24,652 bases of DNA from Desulfamplus sp. (GTDB taxonomy: Bacteria > Desulfobacterota > Desulfobacteria > Desulfobacterales > Desulfobacteraceae), in the NCBI GenBank assembly GCA_015231395.1, contig JADGBP010000001.1, forward strand, positions 1 to 24,652, in the 5' to 3' direction. The position numbers were made by a program, and so were the translations under genes. The notes under the pieces are model-generated. The model did not search any database. It saw nothing but the letters and a program-made list of their open reading frames with translations, and was not told the DNA's origin. Of this stretch, positions 1 through 6,887 are shown in pieces (position 1 is the first letter of the stretch; each line of letters opens with the position of its first letter).

Positions 1-180
1 TCCAATGAACAGATTTATTCCAGTAAAGAGTCCAGTGAACAGATCTATTACAGTGAAGAGTCCAGTGAGCAGATCTATTACAGTGAAGAGTCCAGTGAGC
101 AGGTCTATTACAGTGAAGAGTCCAGTGAGCAGCTCTATTACAATGAGGAGTCTAATGAACAGGTATATTCTAATGATATA
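1..180 (+). repeat. 30-bp in-frame tandem repeat, six units
   Basis: Six consecutive 30-bp units begin at 1, 31, 61, 91, 121 and 151. Units two to four are nearly identical; units one, five and six have diverged more. Each encodes ten residues of the SSEQIYYSEE type. The array touches the window edge, so more copies may lie upstream. There are no spacers, so it is not a CRISPR array. Confidence 0.95.
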
Positions 181-525
181 TTATCAGAGTCACTGCCGAG
201 CAACGACATCTCAATCAACAGCTCAAGGAATGCCTCTTTCTGGTTAAATTATAGATCACTTTTATTTTTGCTTTTGATAATAGTTGCTATTAGCGTCTCT
301 GCCTTTTTGATGCTAAGAGAGCGTCATGCTCGCTTTATAAACTTAAATGAACATCTTTCTACTTCTATTCAGGCTGTTTCTGAATCTCAAAAAACAATGG
401 ACAAGAGTCTTGAAGAGCTTCAAACCATTATAATGCAGGATATGTCTGATATGGAAAAGTTAAATCAAAGTTTTCAGCAGATAGTAATAAAAATGACATC
501 TGAAAAAGATGCACAGCAAAAATAA
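1..525 (+). CDS. 3' end of a single-TM, coiled-coil protein with N-terminal decapeptide repeats (partial)
   Basis: Frame 1 is open from the first base of the window to the TAA at 523-525, giving 174 residues; the start lies upstream. The visible protein begins with six copies of a ten-residue repeat (consensus SSEQIYYSEE, residues 1-60). A polar Ser/Asn-rich linker follows, then one hydrophobic segment (about residues 86-105, rich in Leu/Ile/Val), and a heptad-like, Gln/Glu/Lys-rich C-terminus (about 108-170) that should form a coiled coil. I do not recognise a family. The gene ends 38 bp before the TPR-like gene and is probably in its operon, so it may anchor the chaperone set downstream to the membrane; that role is only inferred. 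A shorter start at the TTG at 268 would begin inside the TM segment and is unlikely. Confidence 0.75.
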   Translation, partial: SNEQIYSSKESSEQIYYSEESSEQIYYSEESSEQVYYSEESSEQLYYNEESNEQVYSNDILSESLPSNDISINSSRNASFWLNYRSLLFLLLIIVAISVSAFLMLRERHARFINLNEHLSTSIQAVSESQKTMDKSLEELQTIIMQDMSDMEKLNQSFQQIVIKMTSEKDAQQK

Positions 526-563
526 TATCTGAAAAAAAATGATTCACGCGGAGTAAAATTTAT

Positions 564-2894
564 ATGGCAAAAAAGAAAAAAAGTATTGAACTGATTCTTG
601 CAGATGCGGAAAAATTCTTTCAACGGGGAAATTTCCCACTTGCTCAGCGGGAGTTTGAAACCGTACAGAAAACATTGCAACGTGATGATATTGCGGAAAA
701 ATTAAAAATCTGTGAGAGGGAAAACAGGGCTCTGAGGGCAAAGGAGCTTATCAAGAAAGGCAGCAGGGCAGCCAGCAAAAATGACCTTAAAAGTGCTTTG
801 ATTAATTTCAAAGAAGCGTTGACATTGCAGGATGAGCCTGAAGAATGGCTTCAGGAGAAAATTAAGTCTCTTCAGAATGAACATTTGGCAGACAGTGCTG
901 ATGCTGATGCATCAAAGGCAGAAGCAGACGGTCGTTTTGCAGATGCTGCCTCACTTTATGCTGTTGCAGCAGAAAAAATGGGTAACCAGAATCTCTTGTT
1001 GAAAAGTGCATCATGTCTTGTAATGGCAGGTGACTATGCAGGTGCTGTCCAGTGTTTTTCATCAATTTATGAGTATAAGGAAGATGATAAGAATAAGGGA
1101 GATGATAAGGATGAGTCTAAGAGAGTTGATGCACATAAGGGAGTTGATAAGTATAAGAAATATGGAGAACGATCTACATATGATTATGGTTTTGCTCTTG
1201 CAAAAACAGGCTGTTGTCTCAAAGCACTTGATATCTGGAAATATCTTTCAGACAAAAACGGAGTTTTTTTGCAACAAAAAAGAGATGTTTTTACCCTGGC
1301 ACTCTCTGAAATTTATGAAAAACTTCTTAAAATAATAAAAAATATAGCAAAATTATCAAACTCTGAAACATCAAATTTATCAAATTCTGAAACATTATCT
1401 AAACCACATATTTGTGATCAATCGCTTAACCATTTGCTCTCTTTTGAGTTATTTTCAGAGATTCAAAATTTATCTGCCCAAGCAGGAGAACTCTATGCCC
1501 TTTCTTTTGATCTGGGGGAAGATTCTCAGCAGCAGCTTCTTGAAAAAATATGTAATTATCTAAAATATGAACTGATTGATATGGCATGGAACAGAGAAGA
1601 TTATAACTCTGTTTATAATACTCTTGAACAGATTAAAATTGACGGTAACGAACAGGTTAAAATTGGCACTGACCCTGTAATTTTATCCTTAAAGGCCAAA
1701 ACCGCATTTCATGTTTCAATTAATAATCCTGCCGCTCTTAAAACCATGGTAGATTACTGGTTTACAGCAATCTACTCAATGGAAACTGCTGTAAAATTAT
1801 CACCGGATACGGTTAAACGGGAAAAAATTCAGCAGAAACTTATAAAAATGGCTGAGTCTGTTATCAATTCTCATATCAATACTCCGGAAGGGACTTCTTC
1901 AATAATCCAGTTTAAGCTTGAAAAAAATCTTATTGCTGATCTGGTTAAGATTGCCCGAAAATTAGAGACTAAAGGGAGTTCTTATACAGAGTTTATCTGT
2001 ACCCCTGGATATGCTGCTCTTTCCGGCATTTCAGACAAGATATTAAAGATTATAGCTTCAAACAGAGACCTTTTTGATAATACCGCACACTATCTTGAAA
2101 CCGGTGGATACTACTGCGATGCATGGAAAAGTCTCTATCTGTTGAAAACTGGTGATCTGGACAAGGCTTTTGCTCATCTGAAAACTTTATCGCAAGATAA
2201 CATTGACGATCAATTCTCCATGTATGTAAAACAGCTTGTCTGCTACGAATATGGGAAAGCCGCTATCGAAAGAGGACAGAAGGATTTTTTGAAGTATTTT
2301 GATGAAACTCATCTTCTTTTTAAATCAAATCCTGTTCTTGAGAAGCAATTGATGGAATTTATTCATGAAGTTAGTGATAAAGATAACTACATGGAACTGT
2401 TGCATAAATATGACCAGGTAATGTCCCTGCTTTATCAACACAATCCGTCGGAACAGATGGCAAAAATATTTTCCTTTGTGATGATACATTCTGCCATTGC
2501 CCGTGCCAACAAAGGTATTTTGCAACCTATTGCCATGAAGCACATTGCCCAAAATGCCATAAAGCTTGATCCGAATAATGGGTATGCTCAGGAAGTCATT
2601 GAGGCTGTTGAGATAAAGGAAAGTCTTGAAGAGATGGGATTAGCTATCTCCAGAAGAAAATTTGTAAAAGCCGCTAAAATCGTCAATGCATCACCCCATA
2701 ACCAGATTAAAAATTATTATTTTGAGGCATTGTCTCATCATATCGATCATTGCGAGCAAGATTATTATGATGAGCCTGAATTTGTTTTGGTACTGATGCA
2801 GGAGATGTATGAATCAGCTTCAATGGTTGATAGTGATCACTATATAACCAAAGATATGAAGCGTTTGATTTCCATGTGGATGAGGAAGAGATAA
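564..2894 (+). CDS. large TPR-like helical repeat protein of a chaperone-like cluster
   Basis: This 776-residue protein starts with a basic stretch (MAKKKKS). Much of the rest reads as paired amphipathic helices typical of tetratricopeptide-like repeats, for example the AEKFF.RGNF.LAQREFE pattern near residue 15, KGSRAASKNDLKSALINFKEAL near 65-90 and AEADGRFADAASLYAVAAEK near 115-135. No signal peptide or TM segment is evident, so it is probably a cytoplasmic scaffold. Three tandem duplications sit in it: a Lys/Asp-rich stretch (about residues 170-205) and two 24-bp duplications (residues 264-279 and 355-370). A GGAG lies 10 nt before the ATG. It ends 4 bp before the J-like gene, so the two are very likely translated together. 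It could present clients to, or organise, an Hsp70-type machine. The helical-repeat call is fairly firm; the exact role is unknown. Confidence 0.75.
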   Translation: MAKKKKSIELILADAEKFFQRGNFPLAQREFETVQKTLQRDDIAEKLKICERENRALRAKELIKKGSRAASKNDLKSALINFKEALTLQDEPEEWLQEKIKSLQNEHLADSADADASKAEADGRFADAASLYAVAAEKMGNQNLLLKSASCLVMAGDYAGAVQCFSSIYEYKEDDKNKGDDKDESKRVDAHKGVDKYKKYGERSTYDYGFALAKTGCCLKALDIWKYLSDKNGVFLQQKRDVFTLALSEIYEKLLKIIKNIAKLSNSETSNLSNSETLSKPHICDQSLNHLLSFELFSEIQNLSAQAGELYALSFDLGEDSQQQLLEKICNYLKYELIDMAWNREDYNSVYNTLEQIKIDGNEQVKIGTDPVILSLKAKTAFHVSINNPAALKTMVDYWFTAIYSMETAVKLSPDTVKREKIQQKLIKMAESVINSHINTPEGTSSIIQFKLEKNLIADLVKIARKLETKGSSYTEFICTPGYAALSGISDKILKIIASNRDLFDNTAHYLETGGYYCDAWKSLYLLKTGDLDKAFAHLKTLSQDNIDDQFSMYVKQLVCYEYGKAAIERGQKDFLKYFDETHLLFKSNPVLEKQLMEFIHEVSDKDNYMELLHKYDQVMSLLYQHNPSEQMAKIFSFVMIHSAIARANKGILQPIAMKHIAQNAIKLDPNNGYAQEVIEAVEIKESLEEMGLAISRRKFVKAAKIVNASPHNQIKNYYFEALSHHIDHCEQDYYDEPEFVLVLMQEMYESASMVDSDHYITKDMKRLISMWMRKR
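1353..1400 (+). repeat. 24-bp in-frame duplication in the TPR-like gene
   Basis: Two adjacent 24-bp units (1353-1376 and 1377-1400) encode the eight-residue motif LSNSETSN and its near copy LSNSETLS. The length is a multiple of three, so the frame is kept. Confidence 0.85.
1626..1673 (+). repeat. second 24-bp in-frame duplication in the TPR-like gene
   Basis: Two adjacent 24-bp units (1626-1649 and 1650-1673) encode EQIKIDGN followed by EQVKIGTD. Divergence between the copies is greater than for the 1353-1400 pair, suggesting an older event. Confidence 0.75.
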
Positions 2895-2898
2895 GATT

Positions 2899-3291
2899 AT
2901 GAATCCATTTAAAGTGTTGAATGTAAATAGAGATGTGAGCCAAAAGGATATTATCAGTGCTGTTGCCTTAGCCATGAGGGCAAAAAAATATAGTGCCTCT
3001 GAAATTGCCATTGCACAGAAAACGTTGCTGGATCCTGTTTCCAGAGCTGCTGAATCTTTTTTGGAATACATTGATATTGGTGATTATAAAGAGCATCTGC
3101 TTCGTGAAATTATTCAGGAATGTGGCACAGCCGATGTAACTCAAAAAGGTGGCACAACCGGTGTAACTCAACAAGGTGGCACAGCCGGTGTAACTCAACA
3201 AGGTGGCACAGCCGGTGTAACTCATGGTGATGGAATTGATAGATTGGTGGATGTTGAAAACCTTCAGTATCTGGAACTTTTTCATACCTGA
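2899..3291 (+). CDS. J-domain-like protein lacking the HPD motif
   Basis: A 130-residue protein. Residues 1-65 follow the J-domain helix pattern: NPFKVLNVNRDVSQKDIISAV matches the NPY.VLGV...S..EI.KA opening, and AIAQKTLLDPVSRAAESFL matches helix III, where a J protein typically has A...LLDP..R. The loop that should carry HPD reads AMRAKKYSASEI instead, so the Hsp70-ATPase-stimulating tripeptide is absent. Residues 76-111 are four copies of a nine-residue repeat (GTAGVTQQG). The gene begins 4 bp after the TPR-like gene and 30 bp before the GrpE-like gene. It probably contacts an Hsp70 or the TPR scaffold in a non-catalytic way; that is inference. It could also be an unrelated helical protein with a chance J-like opening, but the neighbouring GrpE-like gene argues against this. 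Confidence 0.7.
   Translation: MNPFKVLNVNRDVSQKDIISAVALAMRAKKYSASEIAIAQKTLLDPVSRAAESFLEYIDIGDYKEHLLREIIQECGTADVTQKGGTTGVTQQGGTAGVTQQGGTAGVTHGDGIDRLVDVENLQYLELFHT
3124..3231 (+). repeat. 27-bp in-frame tandem repeat, four units
   Basis: Units start at 3124, 3151, 3178 and 3205 and encode GTADVTQKG, GTTGVTQQG, GTAGVTQQG and GTAGVTHGD. Adjacent units differ at few bases, which points to recent expansion. The array lies between the J-like domain and the C-terminus. Confidence 0.95.
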
Positions 3292-3321
3292 TGGATTTTT
3301 TGTTGTGTTGGATAAAGTTAC

Positions 3322-3786
3322 ATGAAGGAAAAAAAAGAGTTTCTAAGGAACAAGCTGATTCAGTTTCAAAGGAAAATAGCAGATCAGAATCATGAACTGG
3401 CACAGCAGCAGGAGGAGTTCAGACAACGGGAACATAGTTATTATATGAGCCTATTTGAAATTCTCGATGCCTTTGAAAATATTGACGCGACTCTTGAATC
3501 TAAAAAAGATGAACTTGACAAGACCGCCAAAATGCTGGGGCGTAATATCCGTTCCATTCATAAAAAAGTCAGCCGTCTTGTCAGGTCGGCTGATATAGTT
3601 CCCATTGAGTTTCCAGATAACAGGGCAATTATGACTCTTTGCAAGGTGGTGGAGACTCGTTCTGATCCTGAACTTGAGAATGAAACTATAATCTCTATTG
3701 TGAAAAATGGTTATATTAACATGGCGGATGGTACTGTCCTCAGGAAGGCTGAGGTGATTACGATTTTTAATAATGAATCTCTTTGA
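3322..3786 (+). CDS. GrpE-like nucleotide exchange factor
   Basis: A 154-residue protein with a Gln/Glu-rich N-terminal coiled coil (about residues 5-60), a helical middle (SLFEILDAFENIDATLE, similar in placement to the GrpE dimer helices), and a C-terminal beta-type domain. The last part, KNGYINMADGTVLRKAEVI, matches the GrpE signature region (KGY...GRVLRPA.V). GrpE releases ADP from Hsp70; a short GrpE-like protein next to a J-like protein suggests it serves a specialised Hsp70 rather than being the main housekeeping GrpE. No good Shine-Dalgarno is seen before the ATG; translation may be coupled to the J-like gene 30 bp upstream. Confidence 0.8.
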   Translation: MKEKKEFLRNKLIQFQRKIADQNHELAQQQEEFRQREHSYYMSLFEILDAFENIDATLESKKDELDKTAKMLGRNIRSIHKKVSRLVRSADIVPIEFPDNRAIMTLCKVVETRSDPELENETIISIVKNGYINMADGTVLRKAEVITIFNNESL

Positions 3787-3916
3787 TTTCTACTTTTAAT
3801 TCTATAATGTATCTAATTGAAGCAATCGAATCGAATTGACAATGACACGCTTTGCATTACTTTGAGTTTGAATATATAAAAAACTCATGAAGAGTGAAAA
3901 AGTAATTCATAAAAAC

Positions 3917-3960
3917 AGACTCATGTCATAAAGCCAGACTCATAATGGCAAAAGACTCAT
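3917..3960 (+). repeat. three copies of AGACTCAT before clpB
   Basis: The octamer AGACTCAT occurs at 3917-3924, 3936-3943 and 3953-3960, spaced 19 and 17 bp, just before the ribosome-binding site of clpB. A partial copy (AACTCAT) lies near 3883. It could be a degenerate local duplication or a binding-site series; I cannot tell which. A TATAAT at 3803-3808 is a possible -10 box in the same intergenic region, without a convincing -35. Confidence 0.6.
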
Positions 3961-3971
3961 GGAGGAACAGT

Positions 3972-4955
3972 ATGCAATTCGATAAATTTACCATCAAATC
4001 ACAACAGACCATTCAGGCGGCACAGTCGATTGCCCTGAGAAAAAATCATCAGGCAATTGAGCCTCTACACATATTCAAGGCTATGATTGAGGACAAAGAG
4101 GGGCTTATATCCTCAATTATCAGAAAAGCCGGTGGTTTTCCTGAGCAGTTACTCAAAGCAGTTGACCGTTCTTTGGATAAATTGGTACAGGTGACTGGCT
4201 CTGCCGGAGATGTGTATCTTTCCAAAGACACCAAGCGTGTTCTTGACAGAGCCTCTGTTGAGGCTCAGGATATGAAAGACCAGTATGTAAGCCTTGAGCA
4301 TCTGCTTCTTGCACTTATTTATGTTTCCGGGCCTCATCAGGAAATATTAAAAGATTGTATTAATGGGACTCCTCTTACTCGGGATATTGTCCTGACCGTA
4401 TTAAAAGATATCAGGGGAAACCAGACTATTACAGATCAGAATCCTGAAGAAAAATATCAGGCTCTTGAAAAATTTGGCAGAAATCTTACTGATCTTGCCC
4501 TTGCGGGAAAACTGGATCCTGTAATAGGCAGAGACGAGGAAGTCAGACGAATTGTTCAGGTTCTATCCAGAAGACGCAAAAACAATCCAGTTCTTATCGG
4601 TGAGCCTGGGGTTGGTAAAACCGCAATTGTAGAAGGTCTTGCCCAACGAATTGTGGCAGGAGATGTCTCTGAAAGTCTTAAAAACAGAAAAGTGATTGCC
4701 CTGGATATGGGGGCACTGGTTGCAGGTGCAAAATACAGGGGCGAATTTGAAGAACGCCTCAAAGCTGTCCTAAAAGAGGTAGAAGCATCTCAAGGCGAAG
4801 TTGTGCTCTTTATCGACGAACTTCATACAGTTGTTGGGGCAGGTGCTGCAGAAGGGTCAATGGATGCTTCAAATATGCTCAAACCCGCACTTGCAAGGGG
4901 GACTTTACGGTGCGTTGGTGCCACAACCCTTGATGAATACCGAAAATATATTTAA
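3972..4955 (+). CDS. clpB: ClpB N-terminal fragment (N-domain and most of NBD1)
   Basis: If the TAA at 4953-4955 is real, translation gives 327 residues: the double-helical-repeat N-domain, NBD1 Walker A and Walker B, and the GATT sensor region. The fragment lacks the NBD1 arginine fingers, the M domain and NBD2, so it should not form a working disaggregase. Confidence 0.7.
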   Translation: MQFDKFTIKSQQTIQAAQSIALRKNHQAIEPLHIFKAMIEDKEGLISSIIRKAGGFPEQLLKAVDRSLDKLVQVTGSAGDVYLSKDTKRVLDRASVEAQDMKDQYVSLEHLLLALIYVSGPHQEILKDCINGTPLTRDIVLTVLKDIRGNQTITDQNPEEKYQALEKFGRNLTDLALAGKLDPVIGRDEEVRRIVQVLSRRRKNNPVLIGEPGVGKTAIVEGLAQRIVAGDVSESLKNRKVIALDMGALVAGAKYRGEFEERLKAVLKEVEASQGEVVLFIDELHTVVGAGAAEGSMDASNMLKPALARGTLRCVGATTLDEYRKYI

Positions 4956-4967
4956 AAAGATCCTGCT

Positions 4968-6722
4968 TTGGAGCGTCGTTTCCAGCCTGTATTTGCCGCA
5001 GAACCTTCAGTTGAGGCAACCATATCCATTTTAAGAGGCTTGAAGGAAAAATATGAAGTTCATCACGGAGTCAGAATAAAAGACTCTGCCATTGTAGCAG
5101 CCGCAACTCTTTCCCAGCGCTACATTGCTGATCGATTTCTTCCAGATAAAGCCATTGATCTTATTGACGAGTCAGCCTCTCGCCTCAGAATTGAGATAGA
5201 CAGTATGCCTCTGGTGATTGATGAGGTGCAAAGACGTATGATTCAGGCAGAGATTGAGAGAGAGGCACTAAAAAAAGAGAAAGATTCCGCGTCAATGGAG
5301 CGGCTTCATAAATTAGAGAAAAAAATCGGAGAGATGAGAGCAGAGATTGAGCCGATGAAACAGCACTGGGAAAATGAAAAGAGGCTCATTCAGGATATAA
5401 GCACTATCAGGGAGAAAATAGACCAGTCACAGACCGAGGCAAAAATAGCTGAAAGAGAAGGCGATCTGGCAAAAGTTGCCCAGATTAAATATGGAACAAT
5501 TGAGGAACTTCAAAGAGATGTAAACGCGAAAAAAGCGGAACTTGACAAACTTCAGCAGGATAAAAGGATGCTCAAAGAGGATGTGGAAGCATCTGACATT
5601 GCTGATGTGGTCTCAGCATGGACAGGAATCCCAGTTTCAAGGATGCTGAAGGGTGAGCAGGAGAAACTAGTTCAGATGGAGTCTCACATACAGAAAAGGG
5701 TAATTGGCCAGAAAAAAGCGATTGACGCTGTTGCCAACGCGGTGCGGCGTGCACGTTCAGGATTGCAGTCAGCAGACCGACCGATTGGAACATTCATGTT
5801 CATGGGACCAACTGGTGTGGGAAAAACCGAACTTGCCAAGGCTCTTGCAGAATTTATATTTGACAGCGAACAGGCTATGGTTCGTATTGATATGTCCGAG
5901 TATATGGAAAAACACTCGGTAGCAAGGCTTATAGGAGCACCTCCAGGTTATGTGGGCTATGAAGAGGGTGGAGCTCTTACAGAAGCTGTCAGACGACGGC
6001 CATACGCGGTTATTCTGTTTGACGAGATTGAAAAGGCACATCCTGACGTGTTCAATATTCTGCTTCAGGTTCTGGACGATGGCAGAATGACAGATGGCCA
6101 TGGCAGAACCGTTGATTTTACCAACACCATAATTATCATGACATCCAATGTCGGCAGTCGTTTTATACAGGATGCTGGTATATTCATGCAGAATGCAGGG
6201 AATTTTATGCCGAACTCCGGAGGATTTATGCCGAACTCCAGTATCCTGTCAAAACAATCAGATCTGTCAACCCATTTTGATCGAACTATTTCCGATCGAA
6301 CTTTTTCTCCTGATCATTCGATCTTGTTTGAAAAAGGTATTTCCGAGGCTCTTAAGGCATCATTCAAACCGGAATTTTTAAACCGTATTGATGAAATTAT
6401 AACCTTCCAGAATCTTTCACAGGAAGATATCAAGGCTATTGCAGAAATTCAGATTAAAGCTCTTAACAGAAGGCTTTCTGCAAGAAAAATTGAAGTAAAA
6501 CTGACTGACAGTGCCATGGAGTTCATTGCTGATAAAGGATATGATCCGGCTTTTGGTGCAAGGCCGCTCAAAAGGGTGATTCAGCAGTATATGGAAAATC
6601 CCCTTGCAATGGCTCTTCTGAAAGGGGATTTCAAGGATGGAGATGCTATTGGTTTTGAAATGGATATTGATAAAGCGAGTGGAGAGAGTCTGAAAATGGT
6701 GCGGGGGTTTTGCACGACTTAA
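4968..6722 (+). CDS. clpB: ClpB C-terminal fragment (end of NBD1, M domain, NBD2)
   Basis: This is the continuation of the same frame. The first possible start after the stop is a TTG at 4968, which codes Leu in ALERRF of intact relatives and has no Shine-Dalgarno sequence, so independent translation is doubtful. It contains the arginine fingers, coiled-coil M domain and complete NBD2 with Walker A (GPTGVGKT), Walker B ([11 protein letters not shown]) and the FLNRIDE segment. It is best read as part of a broken gene, not a separate gene. Confidence 0.7.
   Translation: MERRFQPVFAAEPSVEATISILRGLKEKYEVHHGVRIKDSAIVAAATLSQRYIADRFLPDKAIDLIDESASRLRIEIDSMPLVIDEVQRRMIQAEIEREALKKEKDSASMERLHKLEKKIGEMRAEIEPMKQHWENEKRLIQDISTIREKIDQSQTEAKIAEREGDLAKVAQIKYGTIEELQRDVNAKKAELDKLQQDKRMLKEDVEASDIADVVSAWTGIPVSRMLKGEQEKLVQMESHIQKRVIGQKKAIDAVANAVRRARSGLQSADRPIGTFMFMGPTGVGKTELAKALAEFIFDSEQAMVRIDMSEYMEKHSVARLIGAPPGYVGYEEGGALTEAVRRRPYAVILFDEIEKAHPDVFNILLQVLDDGRMTDGHGRTVDFTNTIIIMTSNVGSRFIQDAGIFMQNAGNFMPNSGGFMPNSSILSKQSDLSTHFDRTISDRTFSPDHSILFEKGISEALKASFKPEFLNRIDEIITFQNLSQEDIKAIAEIQIKALNRRLSARKIEVKLTDSAMEFIADKGYDPAFGARPLKRVIQQYMENPLAMALLKGDFKDGDAIGFEMDIDKASGESLKMVRGFCTT
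6171..6308 (+). repeat. 21-bp and 15-bp tandem repeats inside clpB NBD2
   Basis: Three 21-bp units (6171, 6192, 6213) encode [14 protein letters not shown] and NSGGFMP. Two 15-bp units (6279-6293 and 6294-6308) encode DRTIS and DRTFS. Both lie in an insertion between the sensor-1 segment TSNVGS and [11 protein letters not shown], where ClpB relatives have a shorter linker. Confidence 0.9.
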
Positions 6723-6734
6723 CTTTTATCAATT

Positions 6735-6764
6735 ATGAGTAAATCATGTATGAGTAAATCATGA
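6735..6764 (+). repeat. 15-bp direct duplication after clpB
   Basis: ATGAGTAAATCATGT (6735-6749) is followed at once by ATGAGTAAATCATGA (6750-6764). Noncoding; looks like a recent slippage or tandem duplication. Confidence 0.85.
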
Positions 6765-6791
6765 ATTTATGGGCATCTTTCATTTTCCAAC

Positions 6792-6847
6792 TTACACTTT
6801 CTTAAGCAAACACTCTATTTTCAGGAATCGCCTCAAAAAAAGTGTAA
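6792..6847 (+). promoter_or_regulatory. spaced 9-bp inverted repeat upstream of the sensor kinase
   Basis: TTACACTTT at 6792-6800 is the exact reverse complement of AAAGTGTAA at 6839-6847, 40 bp before the kinase start codon. The 38-bp spacer makes it a weak hairpin, so a pair of operator half-sites is as plausible. Candidate only. Confidence 0.35.
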
Positions 6848-6887
6848 ACTACTTTTGGGTTGATATGAAGGATGCCAAAAATTTTAT

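Larger units (their letters stand above)
3972..6722 (+). pseudogene. clpB: clpB, Hsp100 disaggregase interrupted by an in-frame TAA
   Basis: ClpB is a hexameric AAA+ unfoldase that works with Hsp70 to dissolve protein aggregates in the cytoplasm. The reading frame is 915 residues if the stop is ignored. Order: N-domain (1-150); NBD1 with Walker A GEPGVGKT (210-217) and Walker B D282/E283; the TAA at codon 328; arginine-finger segment LERRFQ; coiled-coil M domain (about 410-540); NBD2 with Walker A GPTGVGKT (612-619) and Walker B D684/E685; then a conserved C-terminus. The TAA stands where relatives have Glu (YRQYIEKDAALERRF in E. coli), so one G-to-T change in GAA explains it. Both sides are in the same frame and well conserved, so the lesion is recent, a sequencing error, or read through. 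The start at 3972 has GGAGG six bases upstream; the ATG at 3945 has none and adds a nonhomologous leader. NBD2 also carries a repeat insertion of about 55 residues. Confidence 0.9.

Noticed and set aside
1..180. Possible CRISPR array
   Set aside because: The 30-bp units are contiguous without spacers and keep a reading frame.
5..247. 80-residue ORF over the 30-bp repeats
   Set aside because: It is a shadow in another frame; frame 1 is open across the whole region and continues into a coherent TM and coiled-coil protein.
4968..6722. An independent gene starting at TTG 4968
   Set aside because: No ribosome-binding site, the TTG is an internal conserved Leu codon, and the same frame continues upstream; it is part of a broken clpB.
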